Assembly: GCA_028287565.1 (NCBI GenBank) | Contig: JAQBPK010000265.1 | Span: 1-32,656, forward strand | DNA length: 32,656 bases | Direction: 5' to 3' | From: Vulcanimicrobiota bacterium | Lineage (GTDB): Bacteria; Vulcanimicrobiota; Vulcanimicrobiia; Vulcanimicrobiales; Vulcanimicrobiaceae | Shown here: in pieces, positions 1 through 7,065 of the stretch | Numbering within the stretch: the stretch's first letter is position 1 | How the letters are laid out: every line of letters starts with the position of its first letter | Translations under genes and position numbers: made by a program | The notes under the pieces: model-generated | What the model saw: only the letters and a program-made list of their open reading frames with translations | Told to the model about the DNA's origin: nothing | Database searches by the model: none

Positions 1-1459
1 GGATGTTCTCGCGCCGCCCCTCCTGCGAGAAGTCGACGTCGCTGGTGAGCCCGGTGCGCAGCGTGTCGCCGTCGAGCGCGTAGACGTGATATCCGCGCCG
101 GAACAGCTCGCGCTCGACGCGCATCGCGATCGTGGTCTTCCCCGCCGCGGGCAAGCCGGTGAGCCAGAAGACGAGGCCGCGATGGCCGTTGCGGTGCGCG
201 CGCGCCGTCGCGTTGATCAAATGCGAGGCCGCGAACACGTTCGCACCCTGCGGCTGCAGCTTCACCGCGTGCGCGGCCGCGATCGGCAGGCCTTGGCGCG
301 CGATCGCACAGCGCTCGTCCTCGTCGAGCGCGATCGGAACGGCGGTCCGCAGCGCCAGCGCGTACACCGTGCCGCGCGACGTCGCGCCGTGCTCGGCGGC
401 CTGCAGCGTGCGGGGATCCGTCGCGTCGAGGATGCCCACGATGCGCGCGGAGACGTCCGCGCTGCCGGCGCGCAGTCGCACCGTCTCGTCGGCGTGCGGC
501 GGCTCGCGGTCGAACCAGCACGCGCGCACCTGCAGCGAGCGCACCGTCACCGGTGGGTCCTCCTCGTGCGAGAGAAGGTCGCCGCGGTCGACGTAGACCG
601 GCGCGTCGAACACGACGCCGACCGCGTCCCCCGGGCCGGCGGACTCCACGTCGTGCGGCCACGCACGCAGCGCCGCGACGCGCACCGTCTTCCCGGCAGG
701 CGAGATGCGCAGCGCGTCGCCGACGCGCACGCGGCCGCTGCGCACGGTTCCGGCGACGACGCGCTCGTCGCCGCGGCGGTAGACGTCCTGCACCCAGATG
801 CGCAGCGGCTCGCGGTCGGCCGTGTCCTCGCGCGGCACCATGGCGGCGAGCAGCTCGGTGAGCGAGGGGCCGTCGTACCACGGCGTGCGCGCCGAGCGCG
901 TCGCGACGTTGTCGCCGTCGCGCGCCGAGACCGGAACGATTGCGTTCACCGTGACGCCGACCGCTTCGAGCGCGGTCTTCGCCGCGTTCCCCGCCGCGAC
1001 GATGCGCGCGGGGTCGGCGACGGCATCGATCTTGTTGACGGCCACGACGACGTGCGGGACGCTTAGAAGCCCGAGCAGATAGATGTGGCGGCGCGTCTGG
1101 TCTTCGACGCCGCGCTCCGCGTCGACCACGAGGATCGCGGCATCCGCGTCGCTCGCGCCGGTCATCGCGTTGGCGAGGAACTCTTCGTGCCCGGGCGCGT
1201 CGATGATCGCGAAGCGCCGGTCGCCGAGGCGGAACCACACGCGCGTCGTGTCAATGGTGACGGCTTGATCGCGCTCGTCCTGCAGCGCGTCGAGCACGAA
1301 CGACCATTCGGTTTGGAGACCGCGCCGGCGGCTGCTCGCGACGACGTCCTCGATGCGCGCCGCCGGCAGCGAGCCGGTGTCGAACAGCAGGCGCCCGATC
1401 AGGGTGGACTTGCCGTGATCGACGTGCCCGAGCACCACGACGCGCGCGTCGCGGCTCAC
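1..1459 (-). CDS. cysNC: Bifunctional sulfate adenylyltransferase GTPase subunit / APS kinase (CysN-CysC fusion), 3' end cut by window edge
   Basis: The N-terminal part is the GTPase subunit that drives ATP sulfurylase. The C-terminal part is APS kinase, which makes PAPS in cytoplasmic sulfate assimilation. Reading the minus strand from a GTG at 1459 gives a P-loop GHVDHGKST near residue 11, then DAPGHEEF and NKID, i.e. the G1, G3 and G4 boxes of translational-type GTPases. Further on, PWYDGPSL and VQDVYRRGDER are typical of CysN. At about residue 432 the same frame enters an APS kinase domain, with FWLTGLPAAGKTT (Walker A), LDGDTLR and FSQEGRREN. The Walker A reads AAGKTT where GAGKST is usual. 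The GTG overlaps the cysD stop (GTGA), so the two are translationally coupled. About 490 residues are visible; the rest of the kinase lies off the left edge. Identification is strong; only the missing end is unknown. Confidence 0.93.
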   Translation of the reverse strand, partial: MSRDARVVVLGHVDHGKSTLIGRLLFDTGSLPAARIEDVVASSRRRGLQTEWSFVLDALQDERDQAVTIDTTRVWFRLGDRRFAIIDAPGHEEFLANAMTGASDADAAILVVDAERGVEDQTRRHIYLLGLLSVPHVVVAVNKIDAVADPARIVAAGNAAKTALEAVGVTVNAIVPVSARDGDNVATRSARTPWYDGPSLTELLAAMVPREDTADREPLRIWVQDVYRRGDERVVAGTVRSGRVRVGDALRISPAGKTVRVAALRAWPHDVESAGPGDAVGVVFDAPVYVDRGDLLSHEEDPPVTVRSLQVRACWFDREPPHADETVRLRAGSADVSARIVGILDATDPRTLQAAEHGATSRGTVYALALRTAVPIALDEDERCAIARQGLPIAAAHAVKLQPQGANVFAASHLINATARAHRNGHRGLVFWLTGLPAAGKTTIAMRVERELFRRGYHVYALDGDTLRTGLTSDVDFSQEGRRENI

Positions 1460-2265
1460 ATGTACCCCCCGGTCCGCAGCCGCTCGAACGCCGCTTCGCT
1501 CTCGTTGTCCATCGTGCGCCCAGCGCGCTCGGGCTCGCGCGTCGTCGCGAGCTCGTCGATGATTTCGTCGATGGTCGCCGCGTTGCTCGCGATCGGCACC
1601 GTGATGTTCATCTCGCCGAGCGAGCGATAGCGCATCCCGCCGCGCGCAAGATAGAGCGGCACGATCGGAATGTCTTCGCGCTTGTGGTAGCGCCACACGT
1701 CGAGCTCGGTCCACGGCAGCAGCGGGTGAACGCGCACGTGCCCGCCGTGCGGGATGTCGGTGAGCGTGTAGCCCCAGAATTCCGGCGGCTGCTCGCGCAC
1801 GTTCCAGTTGCCGTCGAGCGCGCGCGGGCTGACGAGGCGCTCCTTGGCGCGCGTCGCCTGCTCGTCGCGGCGAATGCCCACGAACACGGCACGAAAACCC
1901 TCACGCGCCAGCAGCGCCCGCAGGCCTTCCGTCTTGCGGGCCGCGGCTCGGGCCTGCGGCGGCAGGCTCGGATCGCACGACTCCTCGGGCGGACACGTCT
2001 CGACCCGCAAGTCGAGGTTCCACTCTGCGGCGATCCGGTCGCGGAACTCGTAGACCTCGGGCAGTTCCATCCCGGTGTCGAGCTGGACGACCGGCATGGG
2101 CACGACACCCAGGAAGGCCTTGCGCATGAGCCACAGCAGCGCGGTGCTGTCCTTGCCCATCGACCACAACACGGAGCACGGGGCGAAGAGCCGGTACGCG
2201 TCGCGTATGACCGCGATCGCTTGTCCTTCCAGGCTGTCGAGCTCTTCCGTAACCGATCCCTCCAA
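1456..2265 (-). CDS. cysD: Sulfate adenylyltransferase small subunit CysD
   Basis: CysD is the PP-loop catalytic subunit that forms APS from ATP and sulfate with CysN. The sequence shows the PP-loop SMGKDS followed by TALLWLMRKAF, then VVQLDTGMELPEVYEFRD, RRDEQATRAKER and a C-terminal FERLRTGGYM, all typical of the family. Two starts are possible: TTG at 2310 and TTG at 2265. The 2310 codon lies in the T-rich tail of a strong hairpin, and its 15 extra residues (including W, P and C) do not resemble the family. From 2265 the N-terminus aligns with the expected length before the LEGQAI helix. Neither has a clear Shine-Dalgarno sequence, so the start is unsettled. The gene overlaps cysNC downstream and is its operon partner. 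Confidence 0.92.
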   Translation of the reverse strand: MEGSVTEELDSLEGQAIAVIRDAYRLFAPCSVLWSMGKDSTALLWLMRKAFLGVVPMPVVQLDTGMELPEVYEFRDRIAAEWNLDLRVETCPPEESCDPSLPPQARAAARKTEGLRALLAREGFRAVFVGIRRDEQATRAKERLVSPRALDGNWNVREQPPEFWGYTLTDIPHGGHVRVHPLLPWTELDVWRYHKREDIPIVPLYLARGGMRYRSLGEMNITVPIASNAATIDEIIDELATTREPERAGRTMDNESEAAFERLRTGGYM

Positions 2266-2302
2266 ACGGAACCGTTCGTTCCGTCCACACTCCCGTCCCG
2301 GC

Positions 2303-2341
2303 CAAAGCAAACGCCCCGTCCCTCTGGAGGGCCCGGGGCGT
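2303..2341 (-). terminator. Terminator- or attenuator-like hairpin at the 5' end of cysD
   Basis: On the minus strand an 8-bp stem (ACGCCCCG pairing with CGGGGCGT, 2341-2334 with 2318-2311) encloses a second 4-bp stem. It is followed by TTGCTTT. This is an intrinsic-terminator shape placed between any cysD promoter and the coding region. The long-form TTG start at 2310 would lie inside the tail. It could mark premature termination control of sulfate assimilation, but I recognise no known riboswitch upstream of it. Confidence 0.5.
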
Positions 2342-2514
2342 CGTGGGACAGTGGGCTTGTTCGTCCCGGCAAACGTGTGCCCGCCGCTTCAGACATTCAA
2401 CACCCCCGGCGGCACTGTTTTACACACGCCGCACGGAAATGGGCAGCCGAGCAGTGCAGGCAGCCGAAGCGAGGCCACGGAAGGCGCTTCTCCCTTATTT
2501 TCCGGGAGGCTCAT

Positions 2515-2922
2515 ATGAAAGCAATCGCCTCCGCGGCGGCGCTGGCCGTCGCGTTCCTGATCGGCACCATGGCGCCGGCGTCCGCGAAGCAAATCGTCGT
2601 CCCGCTCAAAGCCGTCGGCGGCTCGGGCGAGATGGGCCGCGCCGTCCTGAGCGACGTAGCGGCCGCCGCACCGGTCGTGAAAGTGTCCATCACTGTGTCC
2701 GGCGAACCGCCGGGCGCGATACAGCCCTCGCACATCCACAAAGGCGTCTGCGGCTCGAACGGCCCGATCGTCAAACCGCTGACGAACGTGGTGAACGGCC
2801 ACTCCGTGACAACGCTCCCCGGCGTCACGGTATCGCAACTGATCGCGATGGGCACGTACATCAACATCCACAAATCAGCCGCGATGCTTACGGTAATCGT
2901 GAGCTGCGGCAAGATCATGTAG
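2515..2922 (+). CDS. Secreted CHRD-like small protein
   Basis: This 135-residue protein starts at an ATG preceded by GGGAGG at a good distance. It has a clear signal peptide: MK, a hydrophobic core, and cleavage near APASA-K at about residue 25. The mature part carries PSHIHKGVCG and, later, GTYINIHKSA. These resemble the AHIH and YVNVH signatures of CHRD-type beta domains found in exported bacterial proteins, whose biochemical role is poorly known. The final IVSCGKI pairs a second cysteine with the one in HKGVCG, so a disulfide is possible. It is divergent from cysD and convergent with the HNH gene. The fold assignment is by motif from memory and moderately sure; export is well supported. 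Confidence 0.7.
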   Translation: MKAIASAAALAVAFLIGTMAPASAKQIVVPLKAVGGSGEMGRAVLSDVAAAAPVVKVSITVSGEPPGAIQPSHIHKGVCGSNGPIVKPLTNVVNGHSVTTLPGVTVSQLIAMGTYINIHKSAAMLTVIVSCGKIM

Positions 2923-2929
2923 CATACGC

Positions 2930-2960
2930 GGTCCGTGCGGAAATCAGTTCCGCACGGACC
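2930..2960. terminator. 13-bp perfect inverted repeat between convergent genes
   Basis: GGTCCGTGCGGAA at 2930-2942 and its exact complement at 2948-2960 flank a 5-nt loop. The stem lies between the ends of the secreted protein gene (plus) and the endonuclease gene (minus). The minus-strand stop codon falls in the loop. There is no T-tract on either side, so it would be a bidirectional transcript-end stem rather than a canonical intrinsic terminator. Confidence 0.5.
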
Positions 2961-3387
2961 GTCGCAAGTATGCCGCAGCCGCTTCGAACCGAGTGAGATC
3001 TTCTTCGAATAAACCGATGGCGGTATTACAAGCATTGCACAGCAAGCCGCGGACGGTTTTACGGCGGTGATCGTGATCGACGCAAAGGTAATGGAGAAAG
3101 ATGTTCTCGTCGCGAGCACGCTTCGCAGACTTGCAGCACGTCCAATGCTTGCGACAGATCGCGCAGCTATCACCTTGCTCGCTGAGAATTTGCTCCAAAT
3201 GCTCGAACGTAAGTCCGTATCGTCGCAACACGTACGAGCACCGCTCTTTGTGCCGCCGCAGTGCGCTGCCCTGGTAGTATTCGCGGCCCCGCCGGTTATG
3301 GCAGGATAGACATCGCGACGCTCCACTCTTCAATAGGATTTTCTCCGCGCCGCATATCGAGCAATTTGACGTTCGAGGCTTCGCCAT
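2944..3387 (-). CDS. Endonuclease VII-type HNH nuclease
   Basis: The 147-residue protein has an N-terminal zinc-ribbon-like part (CSICG with CLSCH, about residues 9-29). A middle helical region follows, and then the recombination endonuclease VII signature: CAICRKHWTCC, LCVDHDHRRKTVRGLLCNACNTAIGLF written here as the His-Asp-His core plus the C-x2-C zinc knuckle and the IGLFEEDL end. T4 endonuclease VII relatives are zinc-dependent beta-beta-alpha-metal nucleases that are common in phages and often behave as free-standing homing-type enzymes. The gene appears less GC-rich than its neighbours and ends 110 bp from the 3' end of a tRNA-Phe gene, where mobile elements often integrate. No integrase is present. 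It is likely a transferred or remnant gene; family assignment is confident, biological role is not. Confidence 0.85.
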   Translation of the reverse strand: MAKPRTSNCSICGAEKILLKSGASRCLSCHNRRGREYYQGSALRRHKERCSYVLRRYGLTFEHLEQILSEQGDSCAICRKHWTCCKSAKRARDENIFLHYLCVDHDHRRKTVRGLLCNACNTAIGLFEEDLTRFEAAAAYLRRSVRN

Positions 3388-3444
3388 AACGTTCGCATCA
3401 TAAGTTCTAGAAATGCCAACGTCCCGGCACAGTTACTAAAGCTT

Positions 3445-3490
3445 TTGAACAAAAGCGAAACCCCGTCACACTGTTCATATGACGGGGTTT
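3445..3490 (-). terminator. Intrinsic terminator of the tRNA-Phe gene
   Basis: An 11-bp perfect stem (AAACCCCGTCA at 3458-3468, TGACGGGGTTT at 3480-3490) with an 11-nt loop lies 6 nt beyond the CCA end of tRNA-Phe. On the minus strand it is followed by CGCTTTTGTT. It fits a Rho-independent terminator ending the tRNA transcript. Confidence 0.8.
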
Positions 3491-3496
3491 GCTGAT

Positions 3497-3572
3497 TGGT
3501 GCCGAGACCGCGGATCGAACGCGGGACACCAGGTTTTTCAGACCTGTGCTCTACCAACTGAGCTATCTCGGC
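3497..3572 (-). tRNA. tRNA-Phe (anticodon GAA)
   Basis: The minus strand folds as a standard 76-nt cloverleaf. The acceptor stem is GCCGAGA/TCTCGGC, followed by discriminator A and an encoded CCA. The D arm is GCTCAGTTGGTAGAGC, the anticodon loop is CTGAAAA on an AGGT/ACCT-type stem, and the T arm contains GTTCGATCC. The anticodon GAA reads Phe codons. Confidence 0.96.
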
Positions 3573-3612
3573 GCGACCAACCCGGGTTCGGCGGGTCGCG
3601 CTTCGGCCCTGC

Positions 3613-5121
3613 CTATGTGCGGGTGGCCGGCGTGAGGAGCGGCGTGCAGGCGGCGGCTGGGAGCGGGTGGCTGAACAGGAAGCCCTGGACCACGTCGCAA
3701 TCGAGGGCGCGCAGGCGGTCGAACTGCTCTTCGAGCTCCACGCCTTCGGCGACGGTTCGTACGCCCAGGCCCCGCGCGAGCGTCGTGACCGCGCGGACCA
3801 CCGCGCCGTCGAATCCGCCGTCCGCGAGGTCGGCGATGAACGTGCGGTCGATCTTGAGCACGTTGACCGGGAAGCGCTTCAGGAAGCCGAGCGACGTGTA
3901 GCCTGTGCCGAAGTCGTCGATCGAGACGCGCACGCCGAGTGCGCGCAGCGCGTGCAGCAATCGCACCGCGGCAGGCACGTCGCGCATGATCGACGATTCG
4001 GTGATCTCGATCTCCAGGCACGATGCCGCGACGTCGTGCTTCGCCAGAAGCCGCGCCACCATCGTCGGGAGCGTGTCGCCGTCGAGCTGGCGCGCCGACA
4101 CGTTCACGCTGACGCGCACCGCCGGGATCCCCGCGTCCGCCCACTCGCGCACCTGCGCGATCGCGCGGTCCATCGCCCACGCGCCGATCTCGCCGATGAG
4201 CCCGAACTCTTCCGCGACCGGGATGAAACGATCCGGCAGCATCAAGCCGTGCACGGGATGGCGCCAGCGCAGCAGCGCCTCAACGCCCGCGATCGTGCGC
4301 GTCTCGATGTCGTACATCGGCTGGTAGTAGAGCTCGAACTCCGCTCGCTCGATCGCGCCGTTGAGATCGCGGCGCGTGAGCATGCGTTCCAATGACGAGG
4401 TCGATCCGGCCGAACGGTACCAGCGAACGGTGTTGCGGCCGGAGCGCTTCGCCTCGAACACCGCGGCTTCGGCCATCCCGATCAGGGCGAGCACGTCCGA
4501 CGCGTGATCGGGCGCGGTCGCGACGCCGATGCTCGCGGTGAGGTACACCGGCTTTCCGGCGACCGTGAACGGGTGCGCGAACACAGCCGCGGCGGCTTCG
4601 GCGGTTGCACCCGCCGCGCCCGGGACGTCCTCGCAGCGGAGCAGGACGAACTCGTCGCCGCCGAAGCGTGCGACGTACGCGTCCGGAAGCGCGTGGCGCA
4701 GGCGTGCGGCGACCTCGCGAAGCACCGTGTCGCCCGACCCGTGGTCGCCCAGCTCGTTGACGACACGGAAGCGATCGACGTCCAGGAACAGCACGGCAAG
4801 CGAATGTCCGACGCGCTCGCACTCCGCCAGCGCGCTTTCCGCGTGTCGCTCGAACGCCGAGCGCTGCGGAAGGCCGGTCACCGGATCGCGCTGCACGTCG
4901 TGTTCCAGCGCGCCCAGCACGATGACGTCGACATCGGTGCTCTCGATGCGGTCCAGCGCTTGCGCGAGGGTGAGCGCGTGCTGAACTTCGACGGAAACAT
5001 CGGCCGGAGCGGACTCGATCCAGCGCACGGCGTCGTTCGGATCGGCGGTCACGATCACCGTCCGAATATGCTTGCGCGGGAACTTCGCTCCGTCGATGTT
5101 CACAGTACGGTTTCTTCCCAA
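3613..5121 (-). CDS. Bifunctional-type GGDEF-EAL cyclic-di-GMP protein with degenerate receiver domain
   Basis: This 502-residue cytoplasmic protein has three parts. Residues about 18-80 look like a receiver fold (TVIVTADPND ... VDVIVLGAL), but where a phosphoacceptor Asp is expected the strand reads VLGALEHD, so it is probably a pseudo-receiver. A GGDEF domain (about 80-230) keeps an intact GGDEF at 154-158. It lacks the RxxD inhibitory site five residues upstream. An EAL domain (about 250-490) keeps EALLRW (281-286), EITES (371-375), DDFGTG (402-407) and AEGVE (458-462), which are the metal and catalytic residues of c-di-GMP phosphodiesterases. Both activities are possible on sequence grounds. 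The gene stands alone between tRNA-Phe and the ABC permease, so its input and target pathway are unknown. Confidence 0.92.
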   Translation of the reverse strand: MGRNRTVNIDGAKFPRKHIRTVIVTADPNDAVRWIESAPADVSVEVQHALTLAQALDRIESTDVDVIVLGALEHDVQRDPVTGLPQRSAFERHAESALAECERVGHSLAVLFLDVDRFRVVNELGDHGSGDTVLREVAARLRHALPDAYVARFGGDEFVLLRCEDVPGAAGATAEAAAAVFAHPFTVAGKPVYLTASIGVATAPDHASDVLALIGMAEAAVFEAKRSGRNTVRWYRSAGSTSSLERMLTRRDLNGAIERAEFELYYQPMYDIETRTIAGVEALLRWRHPVHGLMLPDRFIPVAEEFGLIGEIGAWAMDRAIAQVREWADAGIPAVRVSVNVSARQLDGDTLPTMVARLLAKHDVAASCLEIEITESSIMRDVPAAVRLLHALRALGVRVSIDDFGTGYTSLGFLKRFPVNVLKIDRTFIADLADGGFDGAVVRAVTTLARGLGVRTVAEGVELEEQFDRLRALDCDVVQGFLFSHPLPAAACTPLLTPATRT

Positions 5122-5197
5122 CGGGGCGACCGGGCGGGTCCACGAGGCGCGTCACACCGAGATCGTGCGATCCGTCACGCGCAATTCGTGCGGCACG

Positions 5198-5956
5198 TCA
5201 CGTGCGGCGCTGCGCGCTCCAGGGTATAGCGATTCCTTCGAGCCAGTCGACGATCGCCGCGAGCGAGAAGCCGAGCAGCGACACCGCGACCAGCGCAGCA
5301 TACAAGCGCTCGACGTCGAGCAGTTGCTGCGCGTTGAAGATCGCAAAGCCAAGACCGGTGCGCGTGAGCTGGTACTCGGCAGCGACCGCGAGGACGATGC
5401 CGATCCCGATGCTCAACTTCGCGCCCGCGTAGATGTTCGGCAGCGCGCCCGGCAGCAGCACGCGGAAAAAGAACGTTGCGGGCCGGATGCGGTATGCGCG
5501 CGCGACGTCCAGATAGATCGTCTCGATCTGCCGCACGCCGGCCTCGGTGTTGATGGCCATCAAGAAGAAAACGCCCACCGCGACGGCCGCCCACTTCGCC
5601 GCGTCGCCGGTGCCGAAGATGAAATAGAACAGCGGTAGGATCGCGATCTTCGGAATCGGGTAGAGCAGCGCGATCACCGGCTGGAAGTACGCGCGCACCC
5701 AGCGGTTCATGCCCATCGCGAGGCCGATCAGCGTCCCGGGGATGCCGCCGATCAGCAGGCCGATCATCAACCGCGAGAGCGTCGCGGACGCGTTCGTCGC
5801 GAGCTCGCCGCTCGCGGCGTACTGCGCGAAGTTCGCCGCGATCGCGGTCGGCGGCGGAAACAGCCCGGGGTTGAGCCAGCGCGTCGACACCGCGATCTGC
5901 CACAAGAGGATCAGCGACAGAGGCGCGGCGATCTTCAGCCAGCGGGTCGAGCTCAT
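5198..5956 (-). CDS. ABC transporter permease, nitrate/sulfonate/taurine type
   Basis: This 252-residue integral membrane protein has about six hydrophobic helices. The region AYRIRPATFFFRVLLPGALPNIYAGAK is the EAA-type cytoplasmic loop that docks on the ATPase (residues about 160-190; G near LPGALP). Overall it resembles SsuC/TauC/NrtB permeases. It overlaps the upstream ATPase gene by 4 nt (ATGA) and so belongs to the same operon. No periplasmic binding protein is encoded nearby, so the substrate cannot be read off. Proximity to sulfate-activation genes makes an organosulfonate plausible, but that is only inference. Confidence 0.88.
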   Translation of the reverse strand: MSSTRWLKIAAPLSLILLWQIAVSTRWLNPGLFPPPTAIAANFAQYAASGELATNASATLSRLMIGLLIGGIPGTLIGLAMGMNRWVRAYFQPVIALLYPIPKIAILPLFYFIFGTGDAAKWAAVAVGVFFLMAINTEAGVRQIETIYLDVARAYRIRPATFFFRVLLPGALPNIYAGAKLSIGIGIVLAVAAEYQLTRTGLGFAIFNAQQLLDVERLYAALVAVSLLGFSLAAIVDWLEGIAIPWSAQRRT

Positions 5957-6696
5957 CGCAACAGCTCCCAGATGTGCACGACGTGCTCGCCGAACTCACG
6001 TGCGCCGCGAATCGTCACCGCGTCGCGCGGGCGCGGAAACCCGATCGGAATGATCTCCTTCACCCGGCCGGGGCGCGCGCTCAGCACGACGACGCGATCG
6101 GCGAGCGTGACGGCTTCTTCGATGCCGTGCGTCACGAACACGATCGTCTTGGGCGAGCGCTCCCACAGCCGCATGAGCTCGTTCGCGAGGCCGACGCGCG
6201 TCTGCTCGTCGAGCGCGCCGAACGGCTCGTCCATGAACAGCACGGGCGGGTCGGTGACGAACGCGCGCGCGACGGCGACACGCTGCTTCATCCCGCCGGA
6301 CAGCTGGTGCGGCCAGGTGCGCTCGTTCTCCGCCAAGCCGACGAGTCCGAGCACGTCGCGCACACGGCGCCGCACCTCGTCGCGCGGCACCGGCAGCGAG
6401 TCGAACGCGAACGCGACGTTCTCGCCGACGCGCATCCACGGGAACAGCGACGCTTCCTGAAACACGGTCGCGCTGGGAAGCTCGTCCGCGCGCGCCGCGG
6501 CCCCGGCGATCGTAATGCGGCCTTCGGTGGCGACGTCGAGTCCCGCGAGGATGCGCAGCATCGTGCTCTTGCCGCAACCGCTCGGGCCGACGACCGCGAC
6601 GAACTCACCGTCGTCGATCTCGAGGTTCACGTCGTCGAGCGCGACCGTTCCGCTTGCAAAGCGCTTCGTCAAGTGCTCGATCGCGATCGACGCCAC
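5953..6696 (-). CDS. ABC transporter ATP-binding protein, nitrate/sulfonate/taurine type
   Basis: This 247-residue ATPase partners with the permease directly downstream. It shows Walker A GPSGCGKST (37-45), a Q-loop near VFQEASLFPW, the signature LSGGMKQR (132-139), Walker B VLFMDEP (152-158) followed by FGALDEQTR, and the switch His in FVTHGIEEA. GMKQR and FPWMRV with FGALDE are typical of the SsuB/TauB/NrtD branch. It sits 60 bp downstream of the tRNA-Asp gene and is probably transcribed separately. The substrate is undetermined because the binding protein is not in the window. Confidence 0.92.
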   Translation of the reverse strand: MASIAIEHLTKRFASGTVALDDVNLEIDDGEFVAVVGPSGCGKSTMLRILAGLDVATEGRITIAGAAARADELPSATVFQEASLFPWMRVGENVAFAFDSLPVPRDEVRRRVRDVLGLVGLAENERTWPHQLSGGMKQRVAVARAFVTDPPVLFMDEPFGALDEQTRVGLANELMRLWERSPKTIVFVTHGIEEAVTLADRVVVLSARPGRVKEIIPIGFPRPRDAVTIRGAREFGEHVVHIWELLR

Positions 6697-6718
6697 GGCC
6701 CCCGTGTTCGCACAGGCG

Positions 6719-6749
6719 AACGCCGGACCTCGTTGTGAGATCCGGCGCT
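6719..6749 (-). terminator. Possible terminator after the tRNA-Val/tRNA-Asp unit
   Basis: A 9-bp stem (6741-6749 with 6719-6727, one G-U pair) lies 8 nt past the CCA of tRNA-Asp on the minus strand. Its downstream T content is low (TTCGCC), so termination here is possible but weakly supported. Confidence 0.35.
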
Positions 6750-6756
6750 CGGGACT

Positions 6757-6833
6757 TGGCGACGTTGATGGGGCTCGAACCCACGACCTCCGCCGTGACA
6801 GGGCGGCGCTCTAACCAACTGAGCTACAACGCC
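6757..6833 (-). tRNA. tRNA-Asp (anticodon GTC)
   Basis: A 77-nt cloverleaf on the minus strand. The acceptor is GGCGTTG/CAACGTC (one G-U pair), with discriminator G and encoded CCA. The D arm is GCTCAGTTGGTTAGAGC, the anticodon stem-loop is CCGCC-CTGTCAC-GGCGG, and the T arm contains GGTTCGAGCC. It is separated by 6 nt from tRNA-Val upstream and is very likely cotranscribed with it. Confidence 0.96.
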
Positions 6834-6839
6834 ACGAGA

Positions 6840-6914
6840 TGGTGGGCACGGTTGGGATTGAACCAACGACCCCCCGCGTGTGAAGCGGATGCTCTCCCAC
6901 TGAGCTACGCGCCC
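6840..6914 (-). tRNA. tRNA-Val (anticodon CAC)
   Basis: A 75-nt cloverleaf on the minus strand. The acceptor is GGGCGCG/CGTGCCC, with discriminator A and encoded CCA. The D arm is GCTCAGTGGGAGAGC, the anticodon loop is TTCACAC on a CCGC/GCGG stem, and the T arm contains GGTTCAATCC. Anticodon CAC reads GTG, a frequent codon here. It is the first gene of a two-tRNA unit with tRNA-Asp. Confidence 0.96.
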
Positions 6915-6945
6915 ACGTCCACTCGTTTTTTTGGCGAACCGGCGT

Positions 6946-6975
6946 ATTCTCTCAGCCCGGAGACACACCTGTCAA
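6946..6975 (-). promoter_or_regulatory. Promoter of the tRNA-Val/tRNA-Asp unit
   Basis: On the minus strand a perfect -35 TTGACA (6975-6970) is followed after 18 bp by GAGAAT (6951-6946), a 4/6 match to the -10 consensus. Transcription would start near 6939, about 25 nt before the mature 5' end of tRNA-Val. Confidence 0.6.
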
Positions 6976-7065
6976 CAGCAGATGCGGCAGGTCAGCCCTG
7001 CGCCGGGCAGCCATGGAACCCGAGCGGCTCATCGCCGACGGCGCCGCGGGGTAGAAGGCTCGCTG

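Noticed and set aside
86-1066. Plus-strand frame across cysNC
   Set aside because: Antisense to a strand that gives continuous CysN and CysC motifs.
2311-2514. A SAM-type riboswitch upstream of cysD
   Set aside because: None of the SAM-I or SAM-II core sequences that I know is present; only the terminator-like stem is supported.
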